In this document: one piece after another, positions 12,216 to 62,679 of the stretch
Layout: each line of letters opens with the position of its first letter
How positions within the stretch are numbered: the stretch's first letter is position 1
Assembly (NCBI GenBank): GCA_024036415.1
Contig: JAMWET010002891.1
Coordinates: 410,001-474,000, forward strand
Length of the DNA stretch: 64,000 nt
Reading direction: 5' to 3'
Source: Prochilodus magdalenae
Lineage: Eukaryota; Chordata; Actinopteri; Characiformes; Prochilodontidae
Notes under the pieces: generated by a model
What the model was told of the DNA's origin: nothing
The model's input: the letters and a program-made list of their open reading frames with translations, nothing else
The model's database searches: none
Made by a program: the position numbers and the translations under genes

Positions 12216-13429
12216 CTATTTCAAGGTTGTGGAGCCTTTTTCCTTTTGTTAGTAGATATTTTTCATCACACATTTTGTTTTTTGTTTTTTTCCTTCAGTG
12301 TGCTTTGGTATAGTCTGCCATCTAGTGGTGAAACACAAAACCTTTTTATGACCTCAACAAGTAATAATACAAGCTTAGTAGTATTGATACGTACAGGTGA
12401 TGTTAAAAATGTCTTTTGTTCCAGTAATTTTCACAAGTAGCATCTGCTTTCTACAAGGTTTATAGAATTAACTTGTAAATGTTTAAATTATGCAGTCTGG
12501 AGTTCTTAATCTGTAAACATTTTTGCAGATGGCAAATTGTGTTCATGCAGAATGAATAGCTATACACAGTATTTACAGTAAATCAAGGTGCAGTATTTTG
12601 CAAAGACTAAGCTATGTTGTCTTGTTTGATACCTCACACCTGTAGTCTTTAAATGTACCTAAAACCTGATGGTCTCAGAAAACAACAAACTGTACAATGG
12701 ATACTCTCGTGATGTCCCCAAACGATGTCGGATTTTAGCAATTTTATACTTTGCAAATCAGGTGCAACTACTTCAGACAAGTAAACAGCCGATGCTGGCT
12801 TTGTCTTGATAGATATATTGAAGGTTATGAGTCATTTTAGAGAGATAAAATGTTAATTAATTATAAACTTAATTTTTAACTTTATTAAGTGATTTGATGG
12901 GAAAGCCTCTGTTACAGAGTCAGAATTGTTAGCAGTGTTGGTGACTGGAACAAGCTGTGTGTTGAATGCTTTCTCACAGAATATGCACAGCTGATGATTT
13001 TGCGATTGCTGATGCCAGAGACACGAGTTCATGATAGCTCTGAGATAAGCTTTTTAATAATGATTAATAAACAATGGAAGAGTTACACGTGCAGGGCGCT
13101 GTAGGGCAAACAAGCATGTTTTTTCAGATTGGCTTGAACAGTATTTTATCATTAACATTGCGTATATAAATACTCACAAGTCATGTGTAGGTAGAGGGGA
13201 GGTAAAGTAGCTATTTGTGCCGCATACAAGGTAACTCAACGAAATCTGTCTTGTTAAGGTTATTCTGCAAGGCACTCGGTGGAATCAGTGTCCCGTTTAA
13301 GCCAAGTCATGGATTGTTTCCTTTCAATGGAAACCCGTTTGAGATGTAGATGCAGTCCAGGAGTAAGCTTAATCCAGTCCAGGCAACCCGGCCTTATGTG
13401 TTTATGTGGAACACTGCTTTGTTTAAGGA
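12216..13429. other. Convergent intergenic spacer, atf2 / TRIL-like gene
   Basis: Tail-to-tail spacer of about 1.2 kb. It contains the word ccatctagtggt at 12319-12330, a further AATAAA at 13066-13071 and otherwise unremarkable AT-rich sequence. No exon, RNA gene or transposon is recognisable. Confidence 0.7.
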
Positions 13430-13435
13430 TTTATT
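13430..13435 (-). terminator. Candidate poly(A) signal of the TRIL-like gene
   Basis: TTTATT on the + strand reads AATAAA on the - strand, about 270 bases past the TAA stop at 13705-13707. This would give a short 3' UTR. I saw no competing hexamer nearer the stop. Confidence 0.4.
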
Positions 13436-13704
13436 CTATTAAAGGCTAAGTTAGCGTGTTAGTACCATTACAAATAAGCCTCGCCCACTGTTCCATTAAC
13501 ATGTTCCATTTTCCAATTTACGTTAATAGAAATCGATATACATCCTTATGCCAGTGAGAGTATACAGTCCATGTTGCAGTGTTTGCCGAAGGGTAGATGA
13601 AAACCGGAGGAGACATGAGGATTGTATTGAGACCTCCTCTGCAGTATATTCACTACATTGCATGTAATCAGACTTGCCTGACCGTTGTTGGGTTGCTTTT
13701 CTGT

Positions 13705-15759
13705 TTAACGTGCAGCTGGCAGGTCTATGGCATCAACTGCATCACTTTGTTGGTATGTTCCTGTATGGGAGCTTGTGGTGTTCATCCCAGAATTCCGATC
13801 TGACAAGGGTATTCCAGCACACATGGCACAGGAGATGCTCTTATCTCGTGAATAAAGCAAACTTATGGCATCTGCCTGCAGCTTCTTCTTCAGAACACAA
13901 GCCATATGAGTGAACAGGGCCAAGATGACCAGTATAGCGAAGGCATTGATCCCAGTGAAGTATAAGATAATAGTTTGAGGTTCAGGGCTGGATAGCTCCT
14001 CAGGCTTTGTGATGATACCCAAGCAAAGATCACGCGATGCCACATGGCACACTCTCTCATCCACCACACTCTCCACACACACGAGATATGGTGTAGAGGG
14101 CCGCAGGTCACCCAGGTCACACACTGTGCCCTGTTTAACACTGACGAAGCGGCTAAAGCGAGTATGTGTGTGGAAGTGATCATATGTGACTCTGAAGTGG
14201 ACATTCTGGATGTCAGTTTTGGCCAGAACCCATTTTATGAGAGCTGAGTTGGAAGTGACTGTCACAGCCGAAATGTTGAGAATGACCAGCTGGTTGTAGG
14301 AACATGCGTCTCTGGCTGTGTTCTCCTCACTGGGCTTTTGTCTGGTTAAATTATGGAATCTAGCAACCAGTGCAGCTGCTGTGCTGTTTTCAGTGGTCAA
14401 GACTCCCTCTGCTGAGCCGTGCTGGTATTGCTTTGATTGTAGAGCATTTCCTTTTTCTGTATGTCTGATCAGTCTTCGGTGAGCGTGGTATCTGTCACCA
14501 TCATGACAGGTTTGTCTGGTCACCCGTGAGCCACTGCCCGAGTGGGTAGGCTTTGATTGAATACGAGTGTGTGTTCTGCTGCACGAGCCACTAGCGCTGC
14601 GGATCAGTGCACTGCTGATAGTGTGGAGGTACTGACCTTTCAGACTTTCTGGATGAGAGCACTTTACAGTGACAAGGCCGTTTTTGCCTGACTCCAGCCA
14701 GTTCTTCAGACTCAGTAATCTACAGTCACATCTCCACACGTTCCCCGTTAAGTCAAAAGACTGTAACTGAGTGCCACCTCCAAACACCTGTGGATGCAGG
14801 TAGACGAGCCTGTTGTTGTTAAGGCGCAGGCTTCTTAAGTTGGATAAACCATTAAATGCAAAATCATCCAGTCTTGAAATGGCATTGTCACTGAGGTCGA
14901 TATCTCTGAGTCTTCGGCAGTATCTGAATGTGAGCTTCTTTATCTCAGAAATATGATTTCCATTCAATTTCAGGACCTCCAGGTTGTATAGCTCTCTGAA
15001 TGCAAGCGGATATATCTGAGAGAGCCTGTTATGACTTAAAGATAGCACCTTGACTTTTCTCAAGCCCTTTAAATCTGATTTTTTAACTTCAGACAAGAGA
15101 TTGTTGTCAAGGATGAGCACATAGAGAGTAGAAGGTAGCCCAAAATGGCTCTTAGGGAAGCCTACTAGCCTGCTGCCTGCTAGATCCAGCCTTCTTAGTC
15201 TTTGGACTCCTCTGAGTGTGTTCCACATCAATGTTTTGGTGAACTTGATCTGCTCGTCTTCTAAGAGTATAATTTCCAGTGATTTTAGAGCTGTTGGTTC
15301 TTCTGTCAATTTTAGAGTTTTGCCATCGAGGTGCTGTTTGCCGTGCTGCTTTGGTCCGGTACTCACTTCTTGCAGTAAATTGTCTAGTTGCGTCGTGTTT
15401 ACAATGTCTAGTTCAAATGGTAGATGACAGTCCAGTGTTGAGTTGTGGTTAAAACCTAGGCGAAGTTCTTTGAGGGTCCTGAGCTGATAGAATGACCCAT
15501 AATTAAATGCCTTAATTGAATCTGATTGAAAATCCCAAACACTCACATTTATGTATAGCTGCAGACCAGATGGATGAATGCAGTCAGCAAGGTTGCCAGC
15601 CAGCCTGAGGTGTCTTGATGAACGAAGTGGAAGTACATGAGATAATCCAGAATTTACACAAAACATCCCCCCGTTTTTGCATTCACAGGACATCGGGCAC
15701 ATACCCACAAACGTTCCATGAAGGCTGATATAAAAAAGAGAAAAAATGTAAATCCTCAT
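13705..15759 (-). CDS. TRIL-like leucine-rich-repeat / FN3 type I membrane protein, single exon
   Basis: An intact intronless frame of 684 codons. Residues 1-20 form a signal peptide; LRRNT follows with Cys21, 25, 27 and 34. A degenerate LRR region covers about 45-185, and six canonical 24-residue repeats cover about 187-330 (for example LEVLKLNGNHISEI). LRRCT spans about 339-393 (GNVWRCDCRLLSLKNWL; Cys344, 346, 367, 393). A Ser/His/Arg-rich linker (394-483) precedes an FN3-like domain at about 485-585, a membrane helix at about 597-623, a KKK stop-transfer and a 60-residue tail without a TIR domain. The FN3 shares TPYLVCVE, RVC-x-VA-x-RD-x-C and RFSRFV with TRIL, which helps TLR4/TLR3 signalling in mammals. 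It is shorter than human TRIL (811 aa) with fewer clear repeats. The first ATG is chosen because the next (residue 20) would remove the signal peptide. Its position between atf2 and chn1 supports a TRIL ohnologue. Function in fish is unknown. Confidence 0.9.
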   Translation of the reverse strand: MRIYIFSLFYISLHGTFVGMCPMSCECKNGGMFCVNSGLSHVLPLRSSRHLRLAGNLADCIHPSGLQLYINVSVWDFQSDSIKAFNYGSFYQLRTLKELRLGFNHNSTLDCHLPFELDIVNTTQLDNLLQEVSTGPKQHGKQHLDGKTLKLTEEPTALKSLEIILLEDEQIKFTKTLMWNTLRGVQRLRRLDLAGSRLVGFPKSHFGLPSTLYVLILDNNLLSEVKKSDLKGLRKVKVLSLSHNRLSQIYPLAFRELYNLEVLKLNGNHISEIKKLTFRYCRRLRDIDLSDNAISRLDDFAFNGLSNLRSLRLNNNRLVYLHPQVFGGGTQLQSFDLTGNVWRCDCRLLSLKNWLESGKNGLVTVKCSHPESLKGQYLHTISSALIRSASGSCSRTHTRIQSKPTHSGSGSRVTRQTCHDGDRYHAHRRLIRHTEKGNALQSKQYQHGSAEGVLTTENSTAAALVARFHNLTRQKPSEENTARDACSYNQLVILNISAVTVTSNSALIKWVLAKTDIQNVHFRVTYDHFHTHTRFSRFVSVKQGTVCDLGDLRPSTPYLVCVESVVDERVCHVASRDLCLGIITKPEELSSPEPQTIILYFTGINAFAILVILALFTHMACVLKKKLQADAISLLYSRDKSISCAMCAGIPLSDRNSGMNTTSSHTGTYQQSDAVDAIDLPAAR

Positions 15760-17840
15760 TTTTAAAGGCTGTCAGAGGTTGCTTGTTGTTGTTGGACAGC
15801 TGAAACCTAACTGGACTGTTGCAGTCAGGAAATGCTTGTGTACCAGGCATTTCCTTTCTAGAGTTCTTTTTCTAGATTTTATCCTCGATCCCTACAAACA
15901 TACAAGTGATTCACCATCCTGTTCATCCTGAAGAAGACTATGTTGTTGTTGTTGTAAAGGTTCCTACGGTCATTGTGCTTCCTGATCCTCCCACAGTATG
16001 AAATCAATTGACATAGTAGCAGTCCATAGGTTTGCCATAACAATCCAATGTTCCATTTATCCAAACCCTCACATCAAAGTTCCACAAGATGCTAATGTAC
16101 CATGAAACATACAAACATCATGGCCAAGAAATTACATCATCTGCATTTCGTGAAAGGCTTTCACTGGCCTTCCTGGCCCCTTACACTGTTTTGTTAAACA
16201 GAGGGAAATGAGTGTTCAACAACAAAGTGTTGTATTGAGACACACGTCTCTGTGGTCCAAACGCACACTGACCATTGGGCTGCCATTGTCTCAGCTTCCT
16301 GTTGGTGTGGACACTCAGTTAAGCCTCTGTCAACGCAGAGGCACCATCTGGGGAGAGTGAAACAGAGTTTAACAGAAGGAAACACTGCAGTTTATTTGAA
16401 TGGATGGATGCAGAATGTACGAGGTTTTACTGTTGTACTGTTTGTTTGTTTTTTTTACTGACTATTATGCCCAAAACATTTATGAATCCTTTCCTATAGA
16501 CCTTCTTTTGATGTTCTAATTGTTTAATTGTTCTAGCTGTTTTAAAGCTAGTTTGGTAACAATATTATCCAATAGTGTGCAATATGTTATGTATTATGTA
16601 ATGAGGGACAGTGTTTTTGGTTTTATGGGAGGGTTAAACTGGAGAGTGTGATATGTGTTATATGGTTTTTCATCCTAAAGGGACTCTTCCCAGAAAGCAA
16701 AAAGGTCCACTGTTGGCCTGCTGGCAGCAAAAGTAGCATCTCACTGGCTTTTTGCTTAACGCTTTCCAGGAGATCTACTGAGTGTCAAAAGAAATTCCTC
16801 TTTTCACCACTCGTTTTTCACTTATAGTCCAATTGACTTATTTTCCCCTCTTTCCCTTTTCACACTATCCTTTGTAAATTAGTTTAGTAAATGAATTTAA
16901 CAGTAATATCACAAATACAGTAGCTTATACAGCTTTAGGCAATGTAGCACAACCTCAGCAAAACATTTTTGGCCAGTTGTTTACGGTCTTAAAAAGAAGC
17001 GATTAAAGACTACTAAGACCTAAGGGAAACAACAGTAATCTGGATGGTCCCAGGGTGAAACAGCAGTGATGTACAGTCAGCAGGGTAAAGCAGGTAAGCT
17101 TGCTAGCTGAGTCAGGCCAGAATTAAAATGTAACCATAGCTACATCTGAAGGTCCCTTCTTTCCTTCCTGCAGCGGTGCTGGCATGTATTCTGTTGATGT
17201 ATCTTGAAAGTTGGAGAGACTTTTGAAAAACTACAAGCGTCGAGTATTTGAAGGCTGTTTTTCCCTGCTAGTTGGCTTTTGTATGAAGAGTGTTAGCTAA
17301 TGGTACTGTCAGGAGGCCAAATCCCACATTTGTATTTGTTAGCCTGCATCAACAGCTGTCCTTTATCAGGGAATAGTGTGGGTGGAGCCCCAGTGGTTCC
17401 ATATTTGCATAATGCATGCTGGGTATTGTAGTGAGAGAATGTCTATGGGCAGAAAGATACAACACTGTGACCTTTGACTTTGATGTGTGAGTGAGGCTGA
17501 GGGATGTAAGACTGCCTGATAGAGTGTTAGATGAAGACAGCATATTAACTGCTGGGTTTAGACCAGAGTGACCCTGTAAGCCTGGTTTGACAGGGTGCTA
17601 GCCCTTTATTGGGATCCACAGTTAAATTAAATTTTGAATGCGGCTATCCTGTTTACATCATCTCCTCTGTTGAGTGAGGAAGTTTAGATAGGCTGGAACT
17701 GTTTTCCCCAATATCCGAGGAATAAGCTACAGCGTTCACTCCAGGCGTTTCCTAAGGGAGAGCCCGTCTGGCTGGTGCACACTAGGTGTTATACGGGCGA
17801 ACTTTCCTTGTCGGAGCAGCATCGTTTCCGTGGCGCGCGC
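15760..17840. other. Divergent intergenic region between TRIL-like gene and chn1
   Basis: A 2.1-kb head-to-head spacer that must carry the promoters of both genes. On the - strand a pyrimidine-rich stretch with CTGACAG lies 10 bases before the TRIL-like ATG and could be an acceptor for a non-coding 5' exon, but no matching donor was found. A ZNF143-type site and octamer at 17403-17432 are listed separately. No further gene is visible. Confidence 0.7.
17403..17432 (-). promoter_or_regulatory. Octamer plus ZNF143/STAF-type (SBS) site
   Basis: ATTTGCAT (17403-17410) is a perfect octamer. Adjacent, on the - strand, 17413-17432 reads ACTACAATACCCAGCATGCA, one base from the known ZNF143 consensus ACTACAATTCCCAGCATGC. 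Such sites mark promoters, and the octamer/SBS pair also forms the distal element of snRNA-type genes. It lies about 440 bp upstream of the inferred chn1 first exon. Confidence 0.5.
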
Positions 17841-17948
17841 CGCCGTCTCCATGGTGACGCGCCATGAAGAGGCTGCAGTCCCCGAGGAGAAGCGGAGCTC
17901 GCGGTCATGTGCTCTCACAAGATGGCGACTCCAGTACATGGATACAGA
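17800..17948 (+). promoter_or_regulatory. chn1: chn1 alpha2 promoter core and non-coding first exon
   Basis: A locally GC- and CpG-rich patch (GTGGCGCGCGCCGCCG at about 17830-17845) surrounded by AT-rich DNA. It is followed by an RFX/X-box-like word, GTCTCCATGGTGAC (17845-17858), and a consensus donor gtgagt at 17949. The next exon has a strong acceptor (ttcacacag, exon from 18254), so a non-coding exon ending at 17948 is inferred. The transcription start itself is not visible. Confidence 0.55.
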
Positions 17949-18303
17949 GTGAGTCGGGGCTTTTGGGGCTGCACATCGCTAACAAACGATTTCTGAATGT
18001 TAACACTCGTGGACCGTCCTGTCGTCAAGCGATGCAGACCTTATCGAGAGCTGGTCGGGTTCAGTGGGCACACTAAGAGTAATCCGCCCGTAGTGAGCGG
18101 TTGGTCAGCGAGCCATAGTGCTGAGATTGATGAGGCTGGATGGACTCAGTGGGGTTCAAAGTTTAGCTTTCAGTGGGCTGTGCAGCCGAAGACGGGCGGA
18201 GGAGCCGAGCCCTGGTGCTCAACTAATAGACGTCTTTGTTTGTCTTCACACAGGCTGTTTGGTGAATTCGACGTGTTTCTGCATGGGATATCTCTCTGAA
18301 TGA
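17851..18303 (+). other. Overlapping upstream ORFs in the chn1 alpha2 leader
   Basis: If the leader is spliced 17948 to 18254, two overlapping upstream frames appear. One starts at 17851 and stops at 18297-18299 (47 codons). The other starts at 17864 and stops at 18301-18303, and also contains a separate in-frame start at 18283 (6 codons). Both end before the main ATG at 18366. They depend on the transcription start lying upstream of 17851. Confidence 0.4.
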
Positions 18304-18365
18304 GAGAGGGAGGACTCGGAGCTGCACTGCAGAGCTTTGTCCATCGGAATTACAGCATTACTAAC

Positions 18366-18384
<19 letters not shown>
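18254..18384 (+). CDS. chn1: chn1 exon with alpha2 start codon
   Basis: The acceptor is gtcttcacacag before 18254 and the donor gtaagt starts at 18385. ATG at 18366 (context ctaacATGg) opens MAIHVF plus one base of the next codon, matching the human alpha2 start MALTLFDTDEY across the junction. Bases 18254-18365 are 5' UTR with the short upstream frame at 18283-18303. Confidence 0.85.
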
Positions 18385-58696
<40,312 letters not shown>

Positions 58697-59820
58697 CCTC
58701 CACTCCATTCTGCTGCCTATATGAAGGAACGTTTTTTTTTATTTTTTATCCTGGACTGCACTTCAGAGCTGTGCTGTATTTTATTATTATTTTTTTTTTT
58801 TGCAAAGACTTGAATCTCAACATGAAGGACCCATTGTATAATATAAGAGTTTTGTTTTTTTCCACATCTGGTGGACCAGTACTAACTGCTTATCATTTGT
58901 TCTCCCCCGTTTAATGGGTGTGGATTACGTACTTTAAATTTGCATGTCTTCCTCCCCATTTTTGTCGGGGGTTGTCTAAACTGAAGGGTGGGACGGTGCA
59001 GAACGAGCGTCATTTATTTTGGGGCGTTTTTAGGGTTATAATGAGAGAGCCCTTAGCCCCCTCCCGCAGCATGTGGTAAAGCTCGTGAAACGTGACGCGT
59101 CGTGACTGTGCTTTGATTTAGTCCCGTGGATGTACAGTAGCTCCCGCTTGCTAAACGGGCCTTTTGTTTTTTTGTGAGACATTGTAAATGTGATTCCAGT
59201 AATTTTGGTGACACTTTATTTGGAGTGCTGGAAATAAGGCTGCAATATAATCTACACTTTGCCAAGACCTACAGAAGACACGCTTATAAAATCGGTGAGC
59301 AGTGTGATCTGTAGTTGACGTAGTATTTGGTGGCCAATGCCTGGGTTATTTCTTTAATGTCTTTTTTTTCCCCCCTTAATGATTTATTGTTTCAGTTGCT
59401 TGTATATTCTGTTTTTAACAGGTAATAATTTCCTTATTTCCAGCATCAAATATTTATTTTTTTATTTTTTCCCCCTTTTGAATTTATGTGCTTAATGAAT
59501 GTCATGTAACAATTTTATATGGCTCTCCAAGTAAAGTGTCACTGTTATTTTTTACAAACCTGTGATTAACTTTTTTTGATCACTTATCTCTGCCTACAAT
59601 CTGCCTTTACATGCAGTACCTCTTCAGGTGAATCTCCAGAGCCTCCTGAGCTCTAGTCATGAAGACGATTACAATCCAGTTACTTCTCAGTGTCTATTAT
59701 TGTAGTCTGGCCTTCGAAAATCTCTTGCACTCAACAGAACTGGCTGATGTTTTTGTTGTAATGGTTTTGTATTTGATTTGTGCATGAATACAGTAATTTA
59801 TTAAACTTCACTTTTAGAAA
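58697..59820 (+). other. chn1: chn1 3' UTR
   Basis: About 1.1 kb, T-rich with several T homopolymers. It ends by inference about 15 bases after an ATTAAA at 59800-59805, which is followed by a GT-rich element (atggtgttcagaggtttgttg). No AATAAA was seen earlier. Confidence 0.65.
59800..59805 (+). terminator. chn1 poly(A) signal (ATTAAA)
   Basis: The commonest variant hexamer, ATTAAA, with a GT/T-rich downstream element beginning about 20 bases later. Confidence 0.6.
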
Positions 59821-61889
59821 TATGGTGTTCAGAGGTTTGTTGCATGTTAAATCTACTGGGGTACGTCTTCAAAAGTTTATTCAAGCTAAACAATGCTGTT
59901 TTTTATGTTAGCTGCTTTCTTAGCCTTCTTTTAGGGTGACCTTGACAAGGAGGAGTTGTACAAGTCAAAGTGGTTTACAGTGTTCAGCAGCGTCTTGCAA
60001 CCCTCCAGCCTGTGAGCCATCCAACCTTGTCAGTCAAACTGATGTGTTTAGAGATTAGCACAGAGGCTACACTACCTCAGGCAGCATCCATCCCCCAAGT
60101 CGTGCTGAGCTTTATTAGCTGGATACATGCTCAAACAACGTGAGGCAGGATTCATGAATTTTATTTTTAATTACTCCTGATGGGTCACCCATCCCCCCAC
60201 AGCGCCAGAAAAACGGTCACGGCTTATCTCGCTTCATTCAAACATCATGCTTCTCTACTGTTATAATAAATCCTGGGTTACATCTGCACCTTCCTTTAGA
60301 AATATCTTATCAGTGGTCCCATGGTGTCCCCCCTGATTGAGTACTATGATTTGAGGGGTTGGGGGAGGGGCATTGGGGTCATGTTGGCAGCTGGTGAATC
60401 TTAATTTACCATGAAATCCCATTAAATGATCTGCTGTTGTTCTCTGTTAACCGTAGGAGCTACAGAATACGTTATATCATTAAAAGCCATAAAGCTTTGA
60501 GTCCTCACTCTTTTAATTCCAGGCAAAGGCTTGGTGGTGTTTCCTTCCAGTTTATTTATTTGTTCTGCCCATTTTTCAATCTGTTGCTTGTGATTGAATG
60601 TTGCGCTTAATATTTTTTTAACTAATAAGTATAGTTCTTTGGATGTCCATCATTTATTTGAGTACCATAACATCAACATGTGATCATTTAAGTGTTATTG
60701 GTATCAGTGGAGATCTTTTACCAGCACCTGAACATTGAAATGCAGATTAGAAGATGCTTCTAAGTGATTAGATAATCTAGACTTGTCAATATGTATCTGT
60801 CACCAAGCAGCTCACATCTCTTTTTTGCCCAGCAGACCCAGATGTTATTATTCATTTCCTATTGTTTTTAAAATGGAGCCCCATGGAGCTTTGTGCTTCA
60901 CTCCACTGACTCTTAAGTGAAGGATACAATTTATGAGAAAATTACTCTAGCTACCTTTTCTAATTATATATATATTTTTTGGAAGACTGATTTATTGTTA
61001 TTGAGCATCAGCAATCCATCTGTATTAATAGTGCTGGGCAGCAGAGCGGGTGAAGAGGCTATTTCATCCAGGCTGCTGCTGCGTTAATGCCACAGCGGCT
61101 GAACTCTGATCCGCACACATCAAATAACACACAGCAAATTAATCACGAGACCACTGTGCCTTTTCACACTAATGAATTGGAATGCCCTCATGTGATGCGT
61201 GAGATAAATTGACCTTTCTGGGTCGAGCAGACTTGGTAGAAGGGACGGGGAGCTGGCCTATATAGTCAAATACTAATATGAGCTGAAATATTGAAATCAA
61301 GCGCAGGAGTGAAAGGCGTGTACAGAATGTGTCTATGACCTCAAGTGTATGCTGTTTATCAGTTTTCTGATAAATTGCATAATTGATGACCTCTATATTT
61401 GTTGTATATCTTTTATTGGTGTCTATAAGGCAGTGAATTATTGCTGATGTTATGAGATACCAGATCTTTATTCCCTCCATGTGGTGTTCTTAGTTTTAAT
61501 TTGAAGTGCTGATGATTATAAAATCAGTTCATTATATATTTCACAGCCTTTGTGTCTCTTGTTGCTTTTGGATCGAATAAAAGATAAGAATTGTCCAGGA
61601 TGTGATCTATTCTGTGGTTCTGTATAGATGGGAAAGTTGGACAGTAAAAATGTGGAACAGGAAAATGATTGGCACCTTTGAACTTAGGTGCTTTAAATGA
61701 TACCACACACAGTAAAGACTTTAACCAAATGGATCTTTGACTAAGAGAAGCTTCAGCTTTCACTCGAAATCTAGGAGTAGGCGGATCTGTTCTGAAATAC
61801 TCATACTTCCAATCATGATGTTTCTGTTTAAGAATTAATCCACATATGACCATATTGCTATTAGGAGTTTTCTAAAGCAGTGAACTAAA
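59821..61889. other. Intergenic region downstream of chn1
   Basis: No recognisable gene. The stretch 60060-61220 is repeat-poor and is listed as candidate conserved sequence. 61221-61889 is AT-rich; its open frames on the - strand are unrelated to known proteins. Confidence 0.7.
60060..61220. promoter_or_regulatory. Candidate conserved non-coding element(s) downstream of chn1
   Basis: Mixed composition without tandem repeats. Words include TTTTTAATTACTCCTGATGG, CTTAATTTACCATG, GCAAATTAATCACGAG and CACTAATGAATTGG, and a compact block at 61030-61200 has several CpGs. These resemble distal enhancers near developmental genes. Texture-based call. Confidence 0.3.
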
Positions 61890-62679
61890 TATACACTGAC
61901 CAAAAGAATGTGGACATCTGACCATTACACTATATGAGCTTTCTGGATATCACATTCTAAAACCATATGCATTGATGTGGAGGGGCACAGTCATATAGGA
62001 AAGAGCCTTCCACAAACTGTTGCCAACAAATGGAGTAACGTTACTCTACACCAGAACTACAACACTGGATTTACTCCAATGCCCCAGACTATTATCTTTC
62101 CTCCACCAAACTTGACTGTTAACACAAATTCCAGAAGGTATCGTTCTCCTGGCTTCCACCAAACCCAGATTTGTCAATCAGCCTGCCAGTTAGTGAAATG
62201 TGAGTCACCACTCCAGTGGTGGTGTGCTTTACACCACTTCAGCTGACACTTGCTATTGCACATAGTGATCTTGTATGCAGCTGCTCAGGCACAGAGACTA
62301 TTTTCATTTCCTGATGCACAGTTCTTGTGCTGATATTGCTTCCAAATGCAGATTGGAGCTGTGTAGTGAATAATGCAATGAGGCATTGGTGTTTTTGTTA
62401 CAAAATTCAGCACTCAGCAGCCCTGCTCTTTAAGCTCGCATGGAGATTTTGTTGTTTCTAGAGATAAGTGTATATGTAGCAAGGCAGAAACTAACTTGTG
62501 GCAAAGGTAGCATCATACGTAGCATCAAACTCTTCAGTAAGACCCTTTATACTGCCAGTGTTTGTCTGTTGACACTGTATGACGCTCAGATTGATTTTAT
62601 GCACCTGTTAGTAAATGCTGTGGCTGAAACACTCAAACTCAACATTAGGAGAGCTGTTCACTTTTGGCCATATAATGTA
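61890..62679 (-). mobile_element. Internally deleted Tc1/mariner-like element, transposase remnant antisense
   Basis: The left end TACACTGACCAAAAG and the right end (reverse complement TACATTATATGGCCAAAAG) are related imperfect terminal inverted repeats next to TA dinucleotides. Between them, about 790 bp resembles, piece by piece, teleost Tc1 elements in reverse (gtggacatctgaccattacac; ggcacagtcatatagga; cctccaccaaacttgact; gcgtgctttacaccact-like; tgcatgcagctgctc-like). A full element is about 1.6 kb, so roughly half is deleted. Open frames on the + strand here are antisense noise. Confidence 0.8.

Noticed and set aside
17433..17840. snRNA gene downstream of the octamer/STAF pair
   Set aside because: No U1-U6, 7SK or selenocysteine tRNA sequence and no proximal element recognised.
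61977..62246. 89-codon + strand frame
   Set aside because: Antisense of the Tc1 transposase remnant.
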